A stretch of 64,000 nt of DNA from Phallus indusiatus (Eukaryota; Basidiomycota; Agaricomycetes; Phallales; Phallaceae). Position numbers and translations under genes: made by a program. The notes under the pieces were generated by a model. It did not search any database, was not told the DNA's origin, and saw nothing but the letters and a program-made list of their open reading frames with translations. Of the stretch, positions 36,534 to 48,558 are shown one piece after another. Location of the stretch: NCBI GenBank assembly GCA_027605045.1, contig JAQFWX010000021.1:434001-498000 (forward strand), given 5' to 3'. The stretch's first letter is position 1. Each line of letters opens with the position of its first letter.

Positions 36534-38502
36534 TGAATATCAATTACATAGAGCACTTTTGCAAGGTCCCGCTTCACGAAGGTGGCACGCACTTCAAACA
36601 GGCCGAAGCGTGACATGTGTCACGCTTCCAGCCATTTTTTGATTCGGAAACATGAACGGAAACAATAAGAACAAGCCTGTCAACCGCAGCGTATCAAGGA
36701 CTACCAAGAAATGATTTCTTGAATCCTGAGATGTAGGCGCATCCATAGAGGAAAGAGTGGGAGGAACTCGACCAATGCAGAAGAACTAATAGTGGTGTCT
36801 TTCCCCTGCCAATACTCAGTGCTTCTCAATCAAGGGTCGGAACTTTGTTTATGGTACGTCCTTTCGATATCAAATACCACACAACAGCTCTTTAAATTCG
36901 GATTGAAACATAGCCGGTTTTATTGATTTAAATTAGAAAGTATTTTGAACACGACTCGGACCACGGCTTGGGGTTTCTCCGGAGCTGCTATCTGTCAGAC
37001 TCCTGGTCAAAGCGGAATTAGTGAGTGACCTATCAGCTTCCGATCAAAATGCCTGGCAGGTTGCTAATGCTCTCATGCTCCAACATGAGGTCAAAAGCTT
37101 ATTTTTTGTTTGAACCCTGAAAGACCTTTATGACTTCATAGACACTTGCAATGGTCTTTGTCAGTTGAAGGTCTTTGTGCTGCGCAGGAGATCTACGGTG
37201 ATTGAGGCGATTGAGACCGTGATGGGGTTGACTATTGCCGGATAGATCATTATTTTGTTTAAACTTGAACGAAACTTGGCGAGTGTAAGGTACACTATGT
37301 ATGTAGAAGGTTCCTGTGAGTTCACAGATTTTATACATTTTGAACATCTATTCCCCCTGAACTGATCATACAGTACTGATTATTGTCGCCAAAGAACTTG
37401 GTGTTGAATAGGAGTGGTCAAGCCGTCTTCATAATCTATCTAGGCCATTGTCTGCCGTTGTGTACTCACTAAACCTTGAGGCCTTTGAAGCTTGAAGCGA
37501 GAAAATTTTCCATCGAAAGGAACCCCGATTCGGCTAAATTCTGGCTGGACTTGTAAGTGAGCACTGCACGCCTATCACACATACCGAATTTGACGTACAT
37601 CGAATCATTGGGACAATGTCTTCTACTTATAACATTTCTCAAAATCTTACCTGAATTGGTATACATAGTTCATTATTAGAGCATCCAGAGTCAAAAATTC
37701 CCCTTGATTCAAACCAGATCTCTGCACAGTCAGATTCGCCTACATATTCTACCACGGGCTAAGAACAATTCATACTTTGGATCTACGATTACTGCTGCTT
37801 TTCTCCTCTGGTTCGATTTGACTAACCCTATTTGACCCGTTCGAATCCGTCTTGGCGACCCTGGTCTGAAAGGGTCTTCATGTTTATCGATTTTGTTCCA
37901 ACCATTTCTCGATTTGCTAATTACCGATGAGACTCATGAATTTATATCAATATTGAATGATTGTTTTTCTTTTTCTGGTATTGGTTTACACAGACCTCGA
38001 GAAAAAAGTCTAACTTCATATGTAGGAGAGTCTCTCGGGCGGTCAGGGTCGTCTAGTCAGTAAGTGAAAGTTCTCACTTTTTGGGAAATCATACAGCTCA
38101 CGTAAGTACCCTTTTTAGAACAATTCTTCACACAACAAGACAGTCTAGTCGAAGATGTTCCAATGAATCTCTTTTGGAAGTTCATCTGATAGAAAACAGT
38201 AAAGTGACTCTAAGTCTCTGTTTTCGCAGTTGCGCTATTGTCTTGTACCAAAAGAAAACTTTTGAGCAACGCAGGAAGGTCACGAATCAGTATAACTTAC
38301 TTTTTATGTTGTTCGCCGTGAATTTATAACCCGCGGGGCTGCCCAAGCCCTGCAGACTGTTAGCGGTAAGTACGTACGTAGTATCCTTTTCAAACATATA
38401 TAAACGCTGTTGCTAGGCCGTTTACTTTTCGACGCTCCTTTGTGTCTTTCTTTCTTTCTTGTGCTAGCTTCAGTCTCTCCTTTATTACTATTGTTTGTCA
38501 TA
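36534..38502. other. Intergenic region with a possible decayed coding stretch
   Basis: About 2 kb between the Rpc9 and DyP genes. Around 37370-37500 (+) a frame reads LIIVAKELGVE, stop, EWSSRLHNLSRPLS, VVYSLNLEA, which looks protein-like but has an in-frame stop. I cannot assign it. The DyP promoter lies at the right end. Confidence 0.3.
38397..38404 (+). promoter_or_regulatory. TATA box of the DyP peroxidase gene
   Basis: TATATAAA about 100 bp before the ATG at 38503, followed by a CT-rich leader with a TTTC tetranucleotide run (38447-38460), typical of strongly transcribed fungal genes. Confidence 0.55.
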
Positions 38503-40384
38503 ATGTTCCACAAAATTCTCAAGGGACTGTTGATGGGCAGTTTACCAACATCTCTTCTTGGATCACACATTGACACGGCATTAGTTCGAAGAGACACCAA
38601 TATGCTCCCGAGTAAGCAGCAATTTTTCATCAGCCTGGAGTACTTTTTTGAAACGTAGCTTGTTGAACAGACATCCCTGGTCGTCCTCCGTTACCGACCA
38701 TTGACCAGGTCTCATCAAATATCAACGTCGCAAACATTCAGGCTGAAGTATTGTGAGTATGATACTAGTATTTTGTTGTACCCAATTGCAAATCTGTACA
38801 GACTTGGAATGAGACAAAGCACGGAGAAATTCATATTTTTCAGCATCGCTGATCCCCGCAATTTCAAACGGCAAATGTCTGGCGCGATGAATCAAATCAC
38901 CACTGTCGGCTCTATGCTGCACATGTCCACTCAACCCGCCGCCATGATGAACATGGCGCTTTCCCAATCGGGACTGCTCACGTTGGGTATTACTGATGAC
39001 CTCAACGATACAGATTTCAAAGCGGGACAATTCGCGAATGCCCCTATCATGGCAGAAAAAACAGATAATTGGATTCCGCAATTCAAGGGTACTAGCGTAC
39101 ACGGTGTGGTAATGATTGCATCGGACTCTCAGAATTTAGTAGACGGACAAGCTCAGACCATTCAAAATCAACTTGGGTCGTCGATAAGGGTTCTTTACAG
39201 TATACAAGGCCAATTGCGTCCAGGAAATCAGGCTGGCCATGAACGTAAGATCTTTTTTTTCTCACCGTGACGCGACGGACAATTCATGAATTTTTTACGC
39301 TAGACTTCGGTTATTTGGACGGTATTAGTCAACCATGTCCCCAAGGTTTCGGTCAACCCGCTCCTGGTCAAGCAGTCGTTCCGACAGGTACCTTGCTGCA
39401 TGGTAATGACCAAGACAACGTGACTCGACCAGCGTGGACGAAAGATAGTTCGTTTTTCGTTTTTCGTCAATTACAACAACATGTACCCGAGTTCGAAAAG
39501 TTCACGGTCGATAATGCCGTATCCATACCTGGAATGGCAAAGGCTGATGTCGCCGCTCTTACCGGCGCTCGAATGGTTGGACGTTGGAAAAGTGTATGTC
39601 TCAGTTCCATATTCATAACAATGCTTCGTTTCTTAAACTTGCGATTGGCGTTTTTCAGGGAGCCCCTGTTTATCTTTCACCTGTGTTTGATGACCCTGAA
39701 ATGGGGGCGGATCCAAACCAAAACAACAACTTCGACTTTACGCATCCAGGCCTGAACAACTCGGACGACCAGTCTCGCTGTCCTTTTTCTGCTCACATTA
39801 GAAAAACTGCCCCTCGTAAGGACTTGAACCCGACGGACATCAAACACCATATTATGCGTGGTGGCGTAACATATGGATCCGAAGGTCAGTCTCTCCTTGA
39901 AATATTTCATGAGCACGGATCATTTTTTTTGGTAGTTACATCGCAGGAACAGCAACAACAAAGAACTATAGAGGACAGAGGCCTTTTATTCAGTTCGTAC
40001 CACCGTCATTATTTCGGAATAAAATCGACTCGTTCTAATTGATTTTATCCCAGCTTGTACCCAATCCAGTATCCCACTCGGATTCCAATTCTTACAAAAA
40101 GCATGGGCGGGTAACCCCAAGTAAATTTCTTTTTTTTTCTCGTGGATTCTCGATCTCACTGATCATACTCTAATCCTCATAGCTTTGTAGGGGGTAAAAA
40201 TACCCCGCCTGGATTTGATCCTATCATTGGCCAGAATAATGGTTCCGCACTATTCACTATAGGAATTGACCCTATGGAACCGCTAGGAAATACTACTGTA
40301 TTCCAACCATTCGTGGTGTCTCGTGGAGGGGAATATTTCTTCATGCCTTCGATATCAGCGCTGAAACATATAATAGCTTCGTAA
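38503..40384 (+). CDS. Secreted dye-decolorizing peroxidase (DyP)
   Basis: Extracellular heme peroxidase that oxidises dyes, phenolics and lignin-related compounds. The ATG at 38503 gives MFHKILKGLLMGSLPTSLLG, a short hydrophobic leader, then a presumed propeptide (HIDTALVRRD) before the mature start near IPGRPPLPTIDQVSSNIN. The distal-side family motif GxxDG is intact in FGYLDGISQP (about 39305-39335). The proximal heme-ligand His lies in FSAHIRKTAPRKDLNP (about 39785-39835). TYGSE follows, and the ending GGEYFFMPSISALKHI is the usual fungal DyP C-terminus. Length of about 490-500 residues fits the fungal D-type. At least six introns, with in-frame borders at 39243-39302 and 39594-39658. No missing catalytic residue was seen. 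Confidence 0.88.
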
Positions 40385-40722
40385 TGGCATCGATCCTTTC
40401 TTTTGTCGGTGCACTGTAATGTAGACAACAGTAATTATTTATAATCTTTTATAACAGATCACACTCTCAGTTACAAATAGCAGGATCTGTTTTGCCATTG
40501 TCCATTATAGAAGTGTGAGCCAGATTTGGGGAGATAACACAACGCAAATTTATTCGTCACGAGATAATTAAAGGTTATAATGTTGGTATTGAAGAAATTG
40601 CAGAAAGTGATTACTACTATTACAATGTTAATCTCACTCTCACCGACTAACTACTACTAGACATGGCGCCACTAACTAAGGAATTGCCTCTGACCACGCA
40701 TCTTTATAATTAAAGCCTTTCT
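40385..40722. other. Convergent intergenic region
   Basis: 3' ends of the DyP gene (+) and the first copy of the orphan tandem gene (-). Nothing else visible. Confidence 0.45.
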
Positions 40723-42538
40723 TTAACTTTCTAACAGCTTCGCAATAGTGGCCAATCTCGCACATAACTTCCAATCAGAAAACGAGCGATTGGGATGATC
40801 CATAAAAGTCCTTAGCACAGAACTGTCGGAAAGGAACTGTTTCTTCCCAAGTGTCGTTTTCATCAGAAGTATTACGAGCTCACAGCACGCAATTTGACCG
40901 AGTTCAACATCCGAGTCGTCTTGCAGATTGTCTTCAATTGCACTGCACATAGCTTCGTCCCGTATGTTGCTATACGTAATATAGTAAGCTTGATTACGAG
41001 AGAAAAGCCAAGGCATACAAGATTGTTACCCAACACAGTAGCGTGCAAATAATATTACATTCAAGAACGCAATTCATGAATCCCTTTCTGCAGGCGGTCA
41101 TCAAAGCGTGGCAATATGTTTCTCCTTGTCTGAAACTTCTGTACGCCGGTTCTTCACTGTAGGTTTGTTCATGGAAGCGACCCACTAGCCAAGTGACACC
41201 CATAGGTCCCGCAAGTAATGCATGCACTTTTTGATTGTATTCGGCGACACCACCGAAAATGCGGAAAGCCATGGTGTGTGAAAACCCGTTCCCAAAGCTT
41301 TCATAAAAGAAATAATGAAGAGAAAGTTCGTGTCTTATCAAATATTTACTGACCTTAGCAATCTCATGATACAGTCTATAATTAAGTTTGTCGTCAAGTC
41401 TGATTCGCCTTTTGCCGCCTTTAAGCACGGTTGTAGACTCAGACGCAAAAGTTCTCCGTGACCCCAGTCCGTTCGAGCTATCTGTATCAATATTTTCTGA
41501 ATAGAATAGACACCGGAGCCGTATGCCAATTCTTTGCACAACGCTTTCACTGCTAAAAGGCCGTCCGGTATGATCTCTGAAATTGAGCGATTTACAGGGA
41601 GCCCGTTTAAGACACATAAAAAGAATTGATTTCTGTAGAGGCTGTAAGGTACATGCGTATGCGCAAAAATGGGTTGATATTTTACCTTAAATTCGAGATC
41701 TGCTTGTGTGTACCGTCTTTGAGAGCAGCCCTCCTGTAAATTTCGGCAATTACCGCGGATGTTGAGCTATCCTGTTCCCGATAATTGACAGAAGTACAAC
41801 GTACGATGATTCATAATCCAAATCTAACCAAAGTTTTTGAAAAAAGTCTTTATTCTTTTCAGAGAAAACCACGGGATTACCCCATATATCGAACAGGAGT
41901 TTAAGGACGGAAAGCCTGATAATCTGGTTAGAATATAATAACTCAAGGCAACAGCCGAAGCTTTTTGATGTGATGTACCGTAATGTTAAGGCAGCCATTG
42001 CGAATTTGTTTCGATGATGTTCCCTGAAAGTGTTATAACTTGGGCCTGAACCGCCAACCGCCAACCAGACTCACAGTTTGTGCAGGTACTCGTATGCCGC
42101 CTGGAGTTCCTGTATACTCAACGGATGATAGTACCTTCTGCAACCATCAACCCGTAATCTAATAGCCGAAAGTTGTTTCCTGGTCCTATAATCCGTAAAT
42201 AGCCCGATGAAACTTGACAAGATCTTTCTGAGGCTGCGCGAAGTAGTGGTTGATGGAAGCGACTCTTTGTTAGGATATCGATCATCTCCCCATTGCCAGT
42301 TCCCCTCTACCTTGACTTCTGTAGAGCGTCGTTTGTAAAAGCTCAAACGAGCGTTTTCCGTTTCCGGCTTGACAACGTGAACTGTACTTGAACTAGTGTC
42401 ATCGAAAAGATATCCCTCGTATAGTGTGGTTGCTTCTGAAGGCGCGTACACCAACTCTGATGCCGTAACAAGAGTCCTCGCTGAGTCCAGACCGTAATCT
42501 GGGGCATATGAGGCATACGAGTCCCGGTCGTGGTCCAT
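40723..42538 (-). CDS. Orphan intron-rich gene, tandem copy A
   Basis: I do not recognise this family. The spliced product is roughly 490-520 residues. The N-terminal exon (42538 to about 42075) is Ser/Thr- and Tyr-rich with SLRKILSSFIGLFTDYRTRK and ends YEYLHKL. The body appears mostly alpha-helical with many Leu and Cys: NKFAMAALTLRYITS, LLFDIWGNPVVFSEKNKDFF, VKALCKELAYGSGVYSIQKI, AFRIFGGVAEYNQKVHALL, GETYCHALMTACRKGFMNCV and ELGQIACCELVILLM, ending WKLCARLATIAKLLES. This resembles an ARM/HEAT-like helical solenoid, which is only an inference. No signal peptide or membrane segment. A diverged second copy lies at 44304-46091 with the same exon order, which strongly supports that both are genes. 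Introns are short with GT-AG ends. Confidence 0.68.
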
Positions 42539-43649
42539 TATGCCGCCGTGCTACTAATGATTCGGCTGACGAGATGGGGATTTGGAAACGGAAAGGTGAG
42601 AACTAGATAGATAAAAGCAAGAAGTCAAAGCATCGTCTTTTTGCAAAAAGATGATCATTTCAATGGAGGACGACGGCTCGGAACAGCCTTCGGAACTTAA
42701 AGCTGCCAAGTCTGCCGACGCTGCATTGTAAGGACGTTTCCCACAGAAACATCATCGTCGCAACTTGTCATCCCCGGTGAGAACTCGTTATGTTCCCACC
42801 GTTCGCTATATGGCCGTATTGTCCCGTTCTGGCCGAATCTGGAAGAACCAGAGTCCCATTCCAAAAAAATATGCTCCCTTATGGTCAACGCAAATTAGAC
42901 ACATAGGTAGTATATACGCAAATTGTAGTTCGAAACTTAGTCAAAAATTTCGACGTCGAAGTAAACTAGAGTAAACTTTGATTCCGTCCATGTGCATGAG
43001 TCGCTTCTTTGAATTCTTGGCGCTATTTTCTTCGTCAGCTCCTTTCCCTCCTACCACCACTACCGCACTGTCGCTCCCGCTCATTGCAAACGACACTTTA
43101 TGTTAAGCTAAGTATTGTCTATTCATATCAACAAGACAATTTAAAAGCTATCTTAAGGATTATAACCGATAATGACGCACTGTTACAAACCTCAGTTCAT
43201 CCCCTCGCCAAGGGCAACCCTACATATGAAATTGCGCATACACACATTTTGTTTCGGGAATTAGGTGCGTATCGTTCTCTACGGCCACAAGATAAAACTA
43301 ACTATTTCGCATCGTTACATCAAGACCTTAGATGGTTACAGTGTCGCGACCTTCCGAACCCGTAATCGCACCAGGCTCGATACGACACTAACGAAGATTT
43401 TTTCGTTCACGAAAGGTATCTCAAATCGTATCGTTTACCTTGGATTGACTGACGGTAATGATAGTGATAAAGGTATGGAGCACTGGGCTACACCGCATGC
43501 GTGTTAATCCTGGTACGTGGTTTTTTTTCCTTCTCGGCGACTCGGAGACCTCTGACCTCTTTTCGTCAGATTTTTATCTCTTTATTCACTCGTAAATGTC
43601 AGGCTCAGAACAATGTGTAGCACCAGTATAGTAAATGTAAATAGAAACA

Positions 43650-43700
43650 ATAGTAGTGGTAGTAGTAGTAGTAATAGTAAATAATAACAACAATAGTAAT
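43650..43700. repeat. TAG/AAT trinucleotide microsatellite
   Basis: Imperfect run of TAG, GTA and AATA units. In one minus-strand frame it reads as a poly-Thr stretch, which explains an open frame there that is not a gene. Confidence 0.7.
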
Positions 43701-44006
43701 AAATATGAATTAGAGTGAAGCGGGGATAATGTCAACAGATGAAGTGATCGGTCGACCGGAAGCACCATAACGCGCACAAATCTACCAGATTGCTCATCTG
43801 GTATTGTATCCACTTTTTGTGCTCCATCAGGCGACTTCTGTACGACAGATCGGACCCTAGGTCACACAATGATAACATAACGAGTTTTCACCGGGTGTCA
43901 TCTGTCATCATGTCATCGATCACCCCTAGTCGGCCTAGTCACTAGTCACTGGCCAGCTCTGGCCAGCTTGTCGAATATATGTCGAAACTACCTCTCATCA
44001 GTGATA

Positions 44007-44060
44007 TGACTTGGCGCGGTCCGGGAGTTTCAGCTGAGACTCCCAGACCGCGCCAAGTCA
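44007..44060. repeat. 54-bp near-perfect palindrome
   Basis: The two 27-bp halves pair at 25 of 27 positions (mismatches 44022/44045 and 44029/44038) around the central TCAGCTGA. The arms include ACTTGGCGCGG and its complement. A second, perfect 10-bp inverted pair encloses it: CATCAGTGAT at 43996-44005 and ATCACTGATG at 44089-44098. Transcribed, it would form a long hairpin. Confidence 0.8.
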
Positions 44061-44303
44061 TCCAGGATTGCCGAAGTTGCAAACCCAGATCACTGATGCT
44101 CAATGATACATAATATGTCAATAAAGTTAAATCTATGGGTAAGAATAAATTCACAATGTACAAAGAAAAATCTGGCATGTCATCCTTAGTGCGAACCGAA
44201 TTAGCAGAAATAACGTAATGTAAAAATAACAGTGTCGCTACCCATGGACCGCCTCGCCGACTATGTAGACACAGCTGACTGACTAACAAATAGAAACTTT
44301 CCT

Positions 44304-46091
44304 TTAATCTCCTAACAGCTTCGCAATTGCTTTCAATTTCGTACGTAACTTCCAACTGGAAAACGAGTGGCTGGGCAGATCCAGATAAGCTCGTAGCGCA
44401 CAACTGTTGTCAAGGAACCGTTTCTTCGCGGTTGGCGTTGCCATCAAAAGTATAATAAATTCGCAGCATGCAACTTGACCGAGTTCAACATCCGAATCGT
44501 CTCGCTGACTGTCCTCGATTGCGCTGTAGATGGCTTCACCTCGTAATGTGCTATATATGATTTGGATTAATTTTCGATCCAAATAAAAAAAAACCGGAAA
44601 CGGAAACGGAAACATACAACATTTCAATCCAGCGCAACAGCGTGCATATAATATTGTATTCAAGAACGCAATTTATGAATCCGTTTCTGCAGGCGGTCAT
44701 CAAGGCGTGACAATATGTTTCTCCTTCTCTAAAATTTATATATTCTAGGTTATTCATGTTTGTTCGTTCTTCCAGGCGATCCACTAGCCAGGCGATGCCC
44801 ATAGATCCCGTAAGTAGTGCATGCGCCTCTTGATTGTATTGGGCCACTCGACCGAAAGTGCGGAAAGCCATGCCATATGAGAAACCGTTCTTAAAACTTC
44901 CAAAAGGGGTAGTGAAGGTAAATGCTTTGTCTTATAAGAATATGTTTGCTGACCTTAGCAGTCTCGTGATACAGTCTGTGATCAAGTTTGTCCTCACGTC
45001 TAATCCGCTTCCCACCGCTTTTGAACACGGTTGTGAGCTCAGGCACAAAAGTTCTCTGTGACCCCAGTTGGTTTCAGCTATCTGACCCAATACTTTCTGA
45101 ACATAGTAAGCACCGGTGCCGTATGCCAGTTCTTTGCACAAGGCTTCCACTGCCGCAGAGGAACCGTTTGGTATGATCTCTGAAATTGGGCGATTTACAG
45201 GAAGTTCGCTTACGGCACGTAAGAAGAATCGGTGTCTGGAAAGTTTTTTAGATACTTCAAACCAGAAATAAAATATTTTCTCACTTTAAATCCGTGATCT
45301 TTTCATGTGTTTCAGCTTGGAGACCGACTCTCCTGTTATTGCCGCACATTTAAGCGATCTTTGTTTCCAATTTACTAAACTAAAAGCACAACGTACGATG
45401 ATTCATAATCTAGATTGGACCAGAATTTTTGGAAGAGATCCTTTCTCTCTTCAGAAAAAATAACAGGATTGTCCAATATGTCGAACAAAAGCTCAAGAAT
45501 GGAAAGCCTGTTATTTAAAATTCTAGTCAGCACAAGATGATTTGTAGCCACTGCCTTTGAATGTAATATACCGCAGCGTTGAGGCAGCATTTGCGAATTT
45601 ACTTCGACGACACTCCCTAAAAAATGGAACTATCACTGAGCTATTGTTGAACCGTCGATCATTAACCAGACTCACAGTTCATGCAGATACTCGTAAGTAG
45701 TTTGGAGATCCTTGACACTCATCGGGTAATAGTTCCTTCTGCAATGCTCAACTCGTGAACCAATTGCCAAAAGCTGTTTTCTGGTCCTATAATCGGTAAA
45801 AAATCCGATAAAACATGACCAGATTTTCCTGAGGTTGCGCGAAGATGTGGTAGTGATTGAGGGTGACGACTCCTTGCTAGAACAGTGTCCATCTCCTCGC
45901 TGCCCACTCCCATCTGATTTGACTGTGCTTGAACAGATATCGTCGAGAAGATCATCATCGTATAGCGTGGTTGCTTCTGAAGGTTCGTACATCGATCTTG
46001 GTAGCGTAACAAGGGTGCTAGGTGAGTTTAAATTGGGATCTGTGGCATACGGAGCATTCAGGAACCTCAACATCAGGATCCGGCTGTTCAT
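44304..46091 (-). CDS. Orphan intron-rich gene, tandem copy B
   Basis: Diverged duplicate of the gene at 40723-42538, family unrecognised. Matching blocks in the same order are LRKIWSCFIGFFTDYRTRK, YEYLHEL, LLFDILDNPVIFSEERKDLF, EALCKELAYGTGAYYVQKV, AFRTFGRVAQYNQEAHALL, GETYCHALMTACRNGFINCV and ELGQVACCEFIILLM, ending WKLRTKLKAIAKLLGD. Its N-terminal exon lacks about 25 residues present in copy A between the SSSTV and RGDG/WGDD regions. The start at 46091 (MNSRILMLRF) replaces the MDHDRDS start of copy A. The last intron contains a CGGAAA hexanucleotide run. No frameshift or premature stop was found in the conserved exons, so both copies look functional. Confidence 0.66.
44594..44613. repeat. 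CGGAAA hexanucleotide run
   Basis: About three units of CGGAAA inside the last intron of tandem copy B. Copy A has no such run in its last intron, so it arose or was lost after the duplication. Confidence 0.6.
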
Positions 46092-48558
46092 TGTGCAACC
46101 GGACTGATACTAATGACTCACAAGATGAGAGTTGGAGATATAAAAACAAGGCAAGATTTGGCAACATCTGGCGACACCCGTTTAAATAACAAGACGATCA
46201 GTTCAATGGTCGCACGGCCCGGAACACCCTACGAAATTTGAAAATCTTCCGTAAAAACGTTTCCCACGGAACATCGTCAGTTGATAGCTTGCCACCGGCC
46301 AATTTGTTGTCTCCAATCTACGCCTTGATGTCATTGTTTAAAAAAAATCATAATAAATCTGTAATATAATGAATTCATGATGTAAACACAGGCTAAAAAT
46401 CCGGCACGAGTAATACGTACGTGACATGACTCAAACTGCCGGTAAACAAGGGGAAGTAGATTGGCAATCCGTCTGGCGTCTTAGACAGAAATAAAAGGGT
46501 GTAAATGCCACAATGTTGTGCATAAGCGACAATTAAATCACCATTTATAGGCTGGTTGCCGTAAAACCTCACAGACGTCGACCCTGAAAGGGCGGAAACA
46601 TCTGCACTTTGACAACACAGAAAAGGGGATCTGAAGTAAGAATTCGTCTTTTCGTTCTCCAGTTTGTTCTTTGTGGCAAGAAGAATGTTGGGTTCTGGAA
46701 GTACAATATTATAGCTGTCGTGGGACGACGATACTTTCCCAATACGCGCTCTGCGCGTATTCAGATTCGGAAGTCGCCCAGTAATTGACGGAGCAGCTCG
46801 ACGTTTTACATAAGGCCGGAGAAGAATGCTTCTGATATCGATGGTTATTGATAGGCTTTAACTGAGTTGACCCTAAGCCAGAAAGTATTATCGGACGACT
46901 AAACTGCAAAGAGAATGACTCCAAGGAGGTAATCAGAAGTAACTAGGCTGCGACGCGAATCTTCCCATGAACCAGTGCCAGTTTGGAGGTTTCGATAAAG
47001 AATTCCAATAAGACTTGGGAATGAAAGATGTCGGCACAGCTTCATACACTGCCATCATATAGTCCTGTTAATGATACCGTCCCGGTACAAACATACTGGT
47101 AGGATAATTAATTGGATCGGTAGTCTTGAAATAAAGCATGACATACTTCCGGAATGCACATTTTTATCCTAGTCAATAAAATGAATTCAATGTATCATGG
47201 CAAAAGTTATCATGGTGGGACTGTAACGTCCCAAGCTCGTCACCGCCGGTACCAAGTAATCTATACACAACAGCTTGAGCTTTGGAGATTTATATTCTCT
47301 TGATCAGGGCACTCCAGAGCGATCCTGGAGAGCATCGCAAGTCTGGATCGTCAAGAATTAAGAAATAGGAGAAGACTGGAAGTAGCTGGAGAATCTTGTC
47401 CAGTCACGGTCTTGATCGATTGATCCATCGGCAGTCGATGACACTGCGCTGTTCGTCAATATTAACACATTAACCGCCCCCACCGGAAACGGGGGGGGCT
47501 GCCGATACGAGTACTCCGAACCTATGTATCTACTTCCAGCCATGGAGAACGAGGAAAATGTGTCAACGAGCTCAGACCCTGAACGACGAGGAGATCTCGT
47601 GGAAGAACCTCCATTAAAGTTGAGATAACAGAACTTGATACTGTCGCGAATCCGAATTCAAAAGTATTTCGACGTAGTACGAAATTGTACTGATGGGTTC
47701 CATTTTGAACGGAAATTTTCTGCATCTTAGGAATTCCAGCGAAACTTACGAATGCAAAAGGAAACTGGATAAAGAACGTGTTCAGCTAAGTAGTGTTCTC
47801 GGGCAATGGGAGGTTGTAAAGAACACACCAATTTCAACTAGGCATCAATCATTTCTTTCGCCGAAGCATTTGCATGAATATTGCATTTGAGCCTCACATA
47901 CGTAAAATGGCGCGATAAAGACCGGGGTATTCTATGATTTCGTATGGCCTCCGCGAAATCGGGTAGCCTGAAAAAAAGAAGCAGCGAGACTGAACGCAGA
48001 ATTCCTAAAAAATGAGACTAATCCAGGATTGTAGTTGTGATGATCTTTTAACTGTTCGGGCGAGTTGACCGACGCTAGCCCTTTCGTCACGCTGATTACG
48101 CTGATGACTGGTAAAATTTAGGCTTTCAGCCTTGTCCGGGAGTTTCCGAAACTGTCGGCGCCATCAAGGTCGCCTCTCATTTGAACAGAACATATTGGCG
48201 ACTGGAATTATTCACTTACACCAGCGAGAATTGAAAATTACGGGAAACTTGAATGACATGTATCGTGACCAAAAATTTCATTGCACAAATCGAGACTCAT
48301 TTCGTACAGAATGATAACGCCTAATAGGTGATAACTAACACATTCTAACATCCATCATTCGTGAAGGAGTTTTCGATGTTTCAATAAAAACACCAGCGAC
48401 CTAGCAATCTCACCAAACACGCTGAGTTTGAAAGAGTGGTGTTATCAATCTAACAAAAGAAGGTATTATGCTTATCCGCCATACAATAAACAATATGAAA
48501 AGGCTTATAAAACTAACTAACTACTCGCAAAATTTGGGGGATTTTCACATATTTCAGC
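46092..48558. other. Intergenic region, no recognised gene
   Basis: About 2.5 kb. The first 200 bp match the upstream flank of copy A. A minus-strand frame ending near 47356 is open and Ser/Pro-rich (MAGSRYIGSEYSYRQPPPFP, then a stop after FQSSPIS), but I found no convincing upstream exons or family. The rest shows only short open frames. Confidence 0.35.

Larger units (their letters stand above)
42539..44303. other. Region between the tandem orphan genes
   Basis: The right side of copy A (about 42640-42760) resembles the matching flank of copy B (about 46185-46300), so the duplication includes the 5' flank. Between 43002 and 43510 (+) several short open stretches occur (for example SRFFEFLALFSSS and NPTYEIAHTHILFRELG) that could be exons of a small gene, but I could not join them with confidence. 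A TAG-rich microsatellite and a long palindrome are listed separately. Confidence 0.4.

Noticed and set aside
37825..37870. tRNA-like T-loop sequence (GTTCGAATCC)
   Set aside because: The bases on either side of the loop do not pair, and no acceptor, D or anticodon arm can be drawn.
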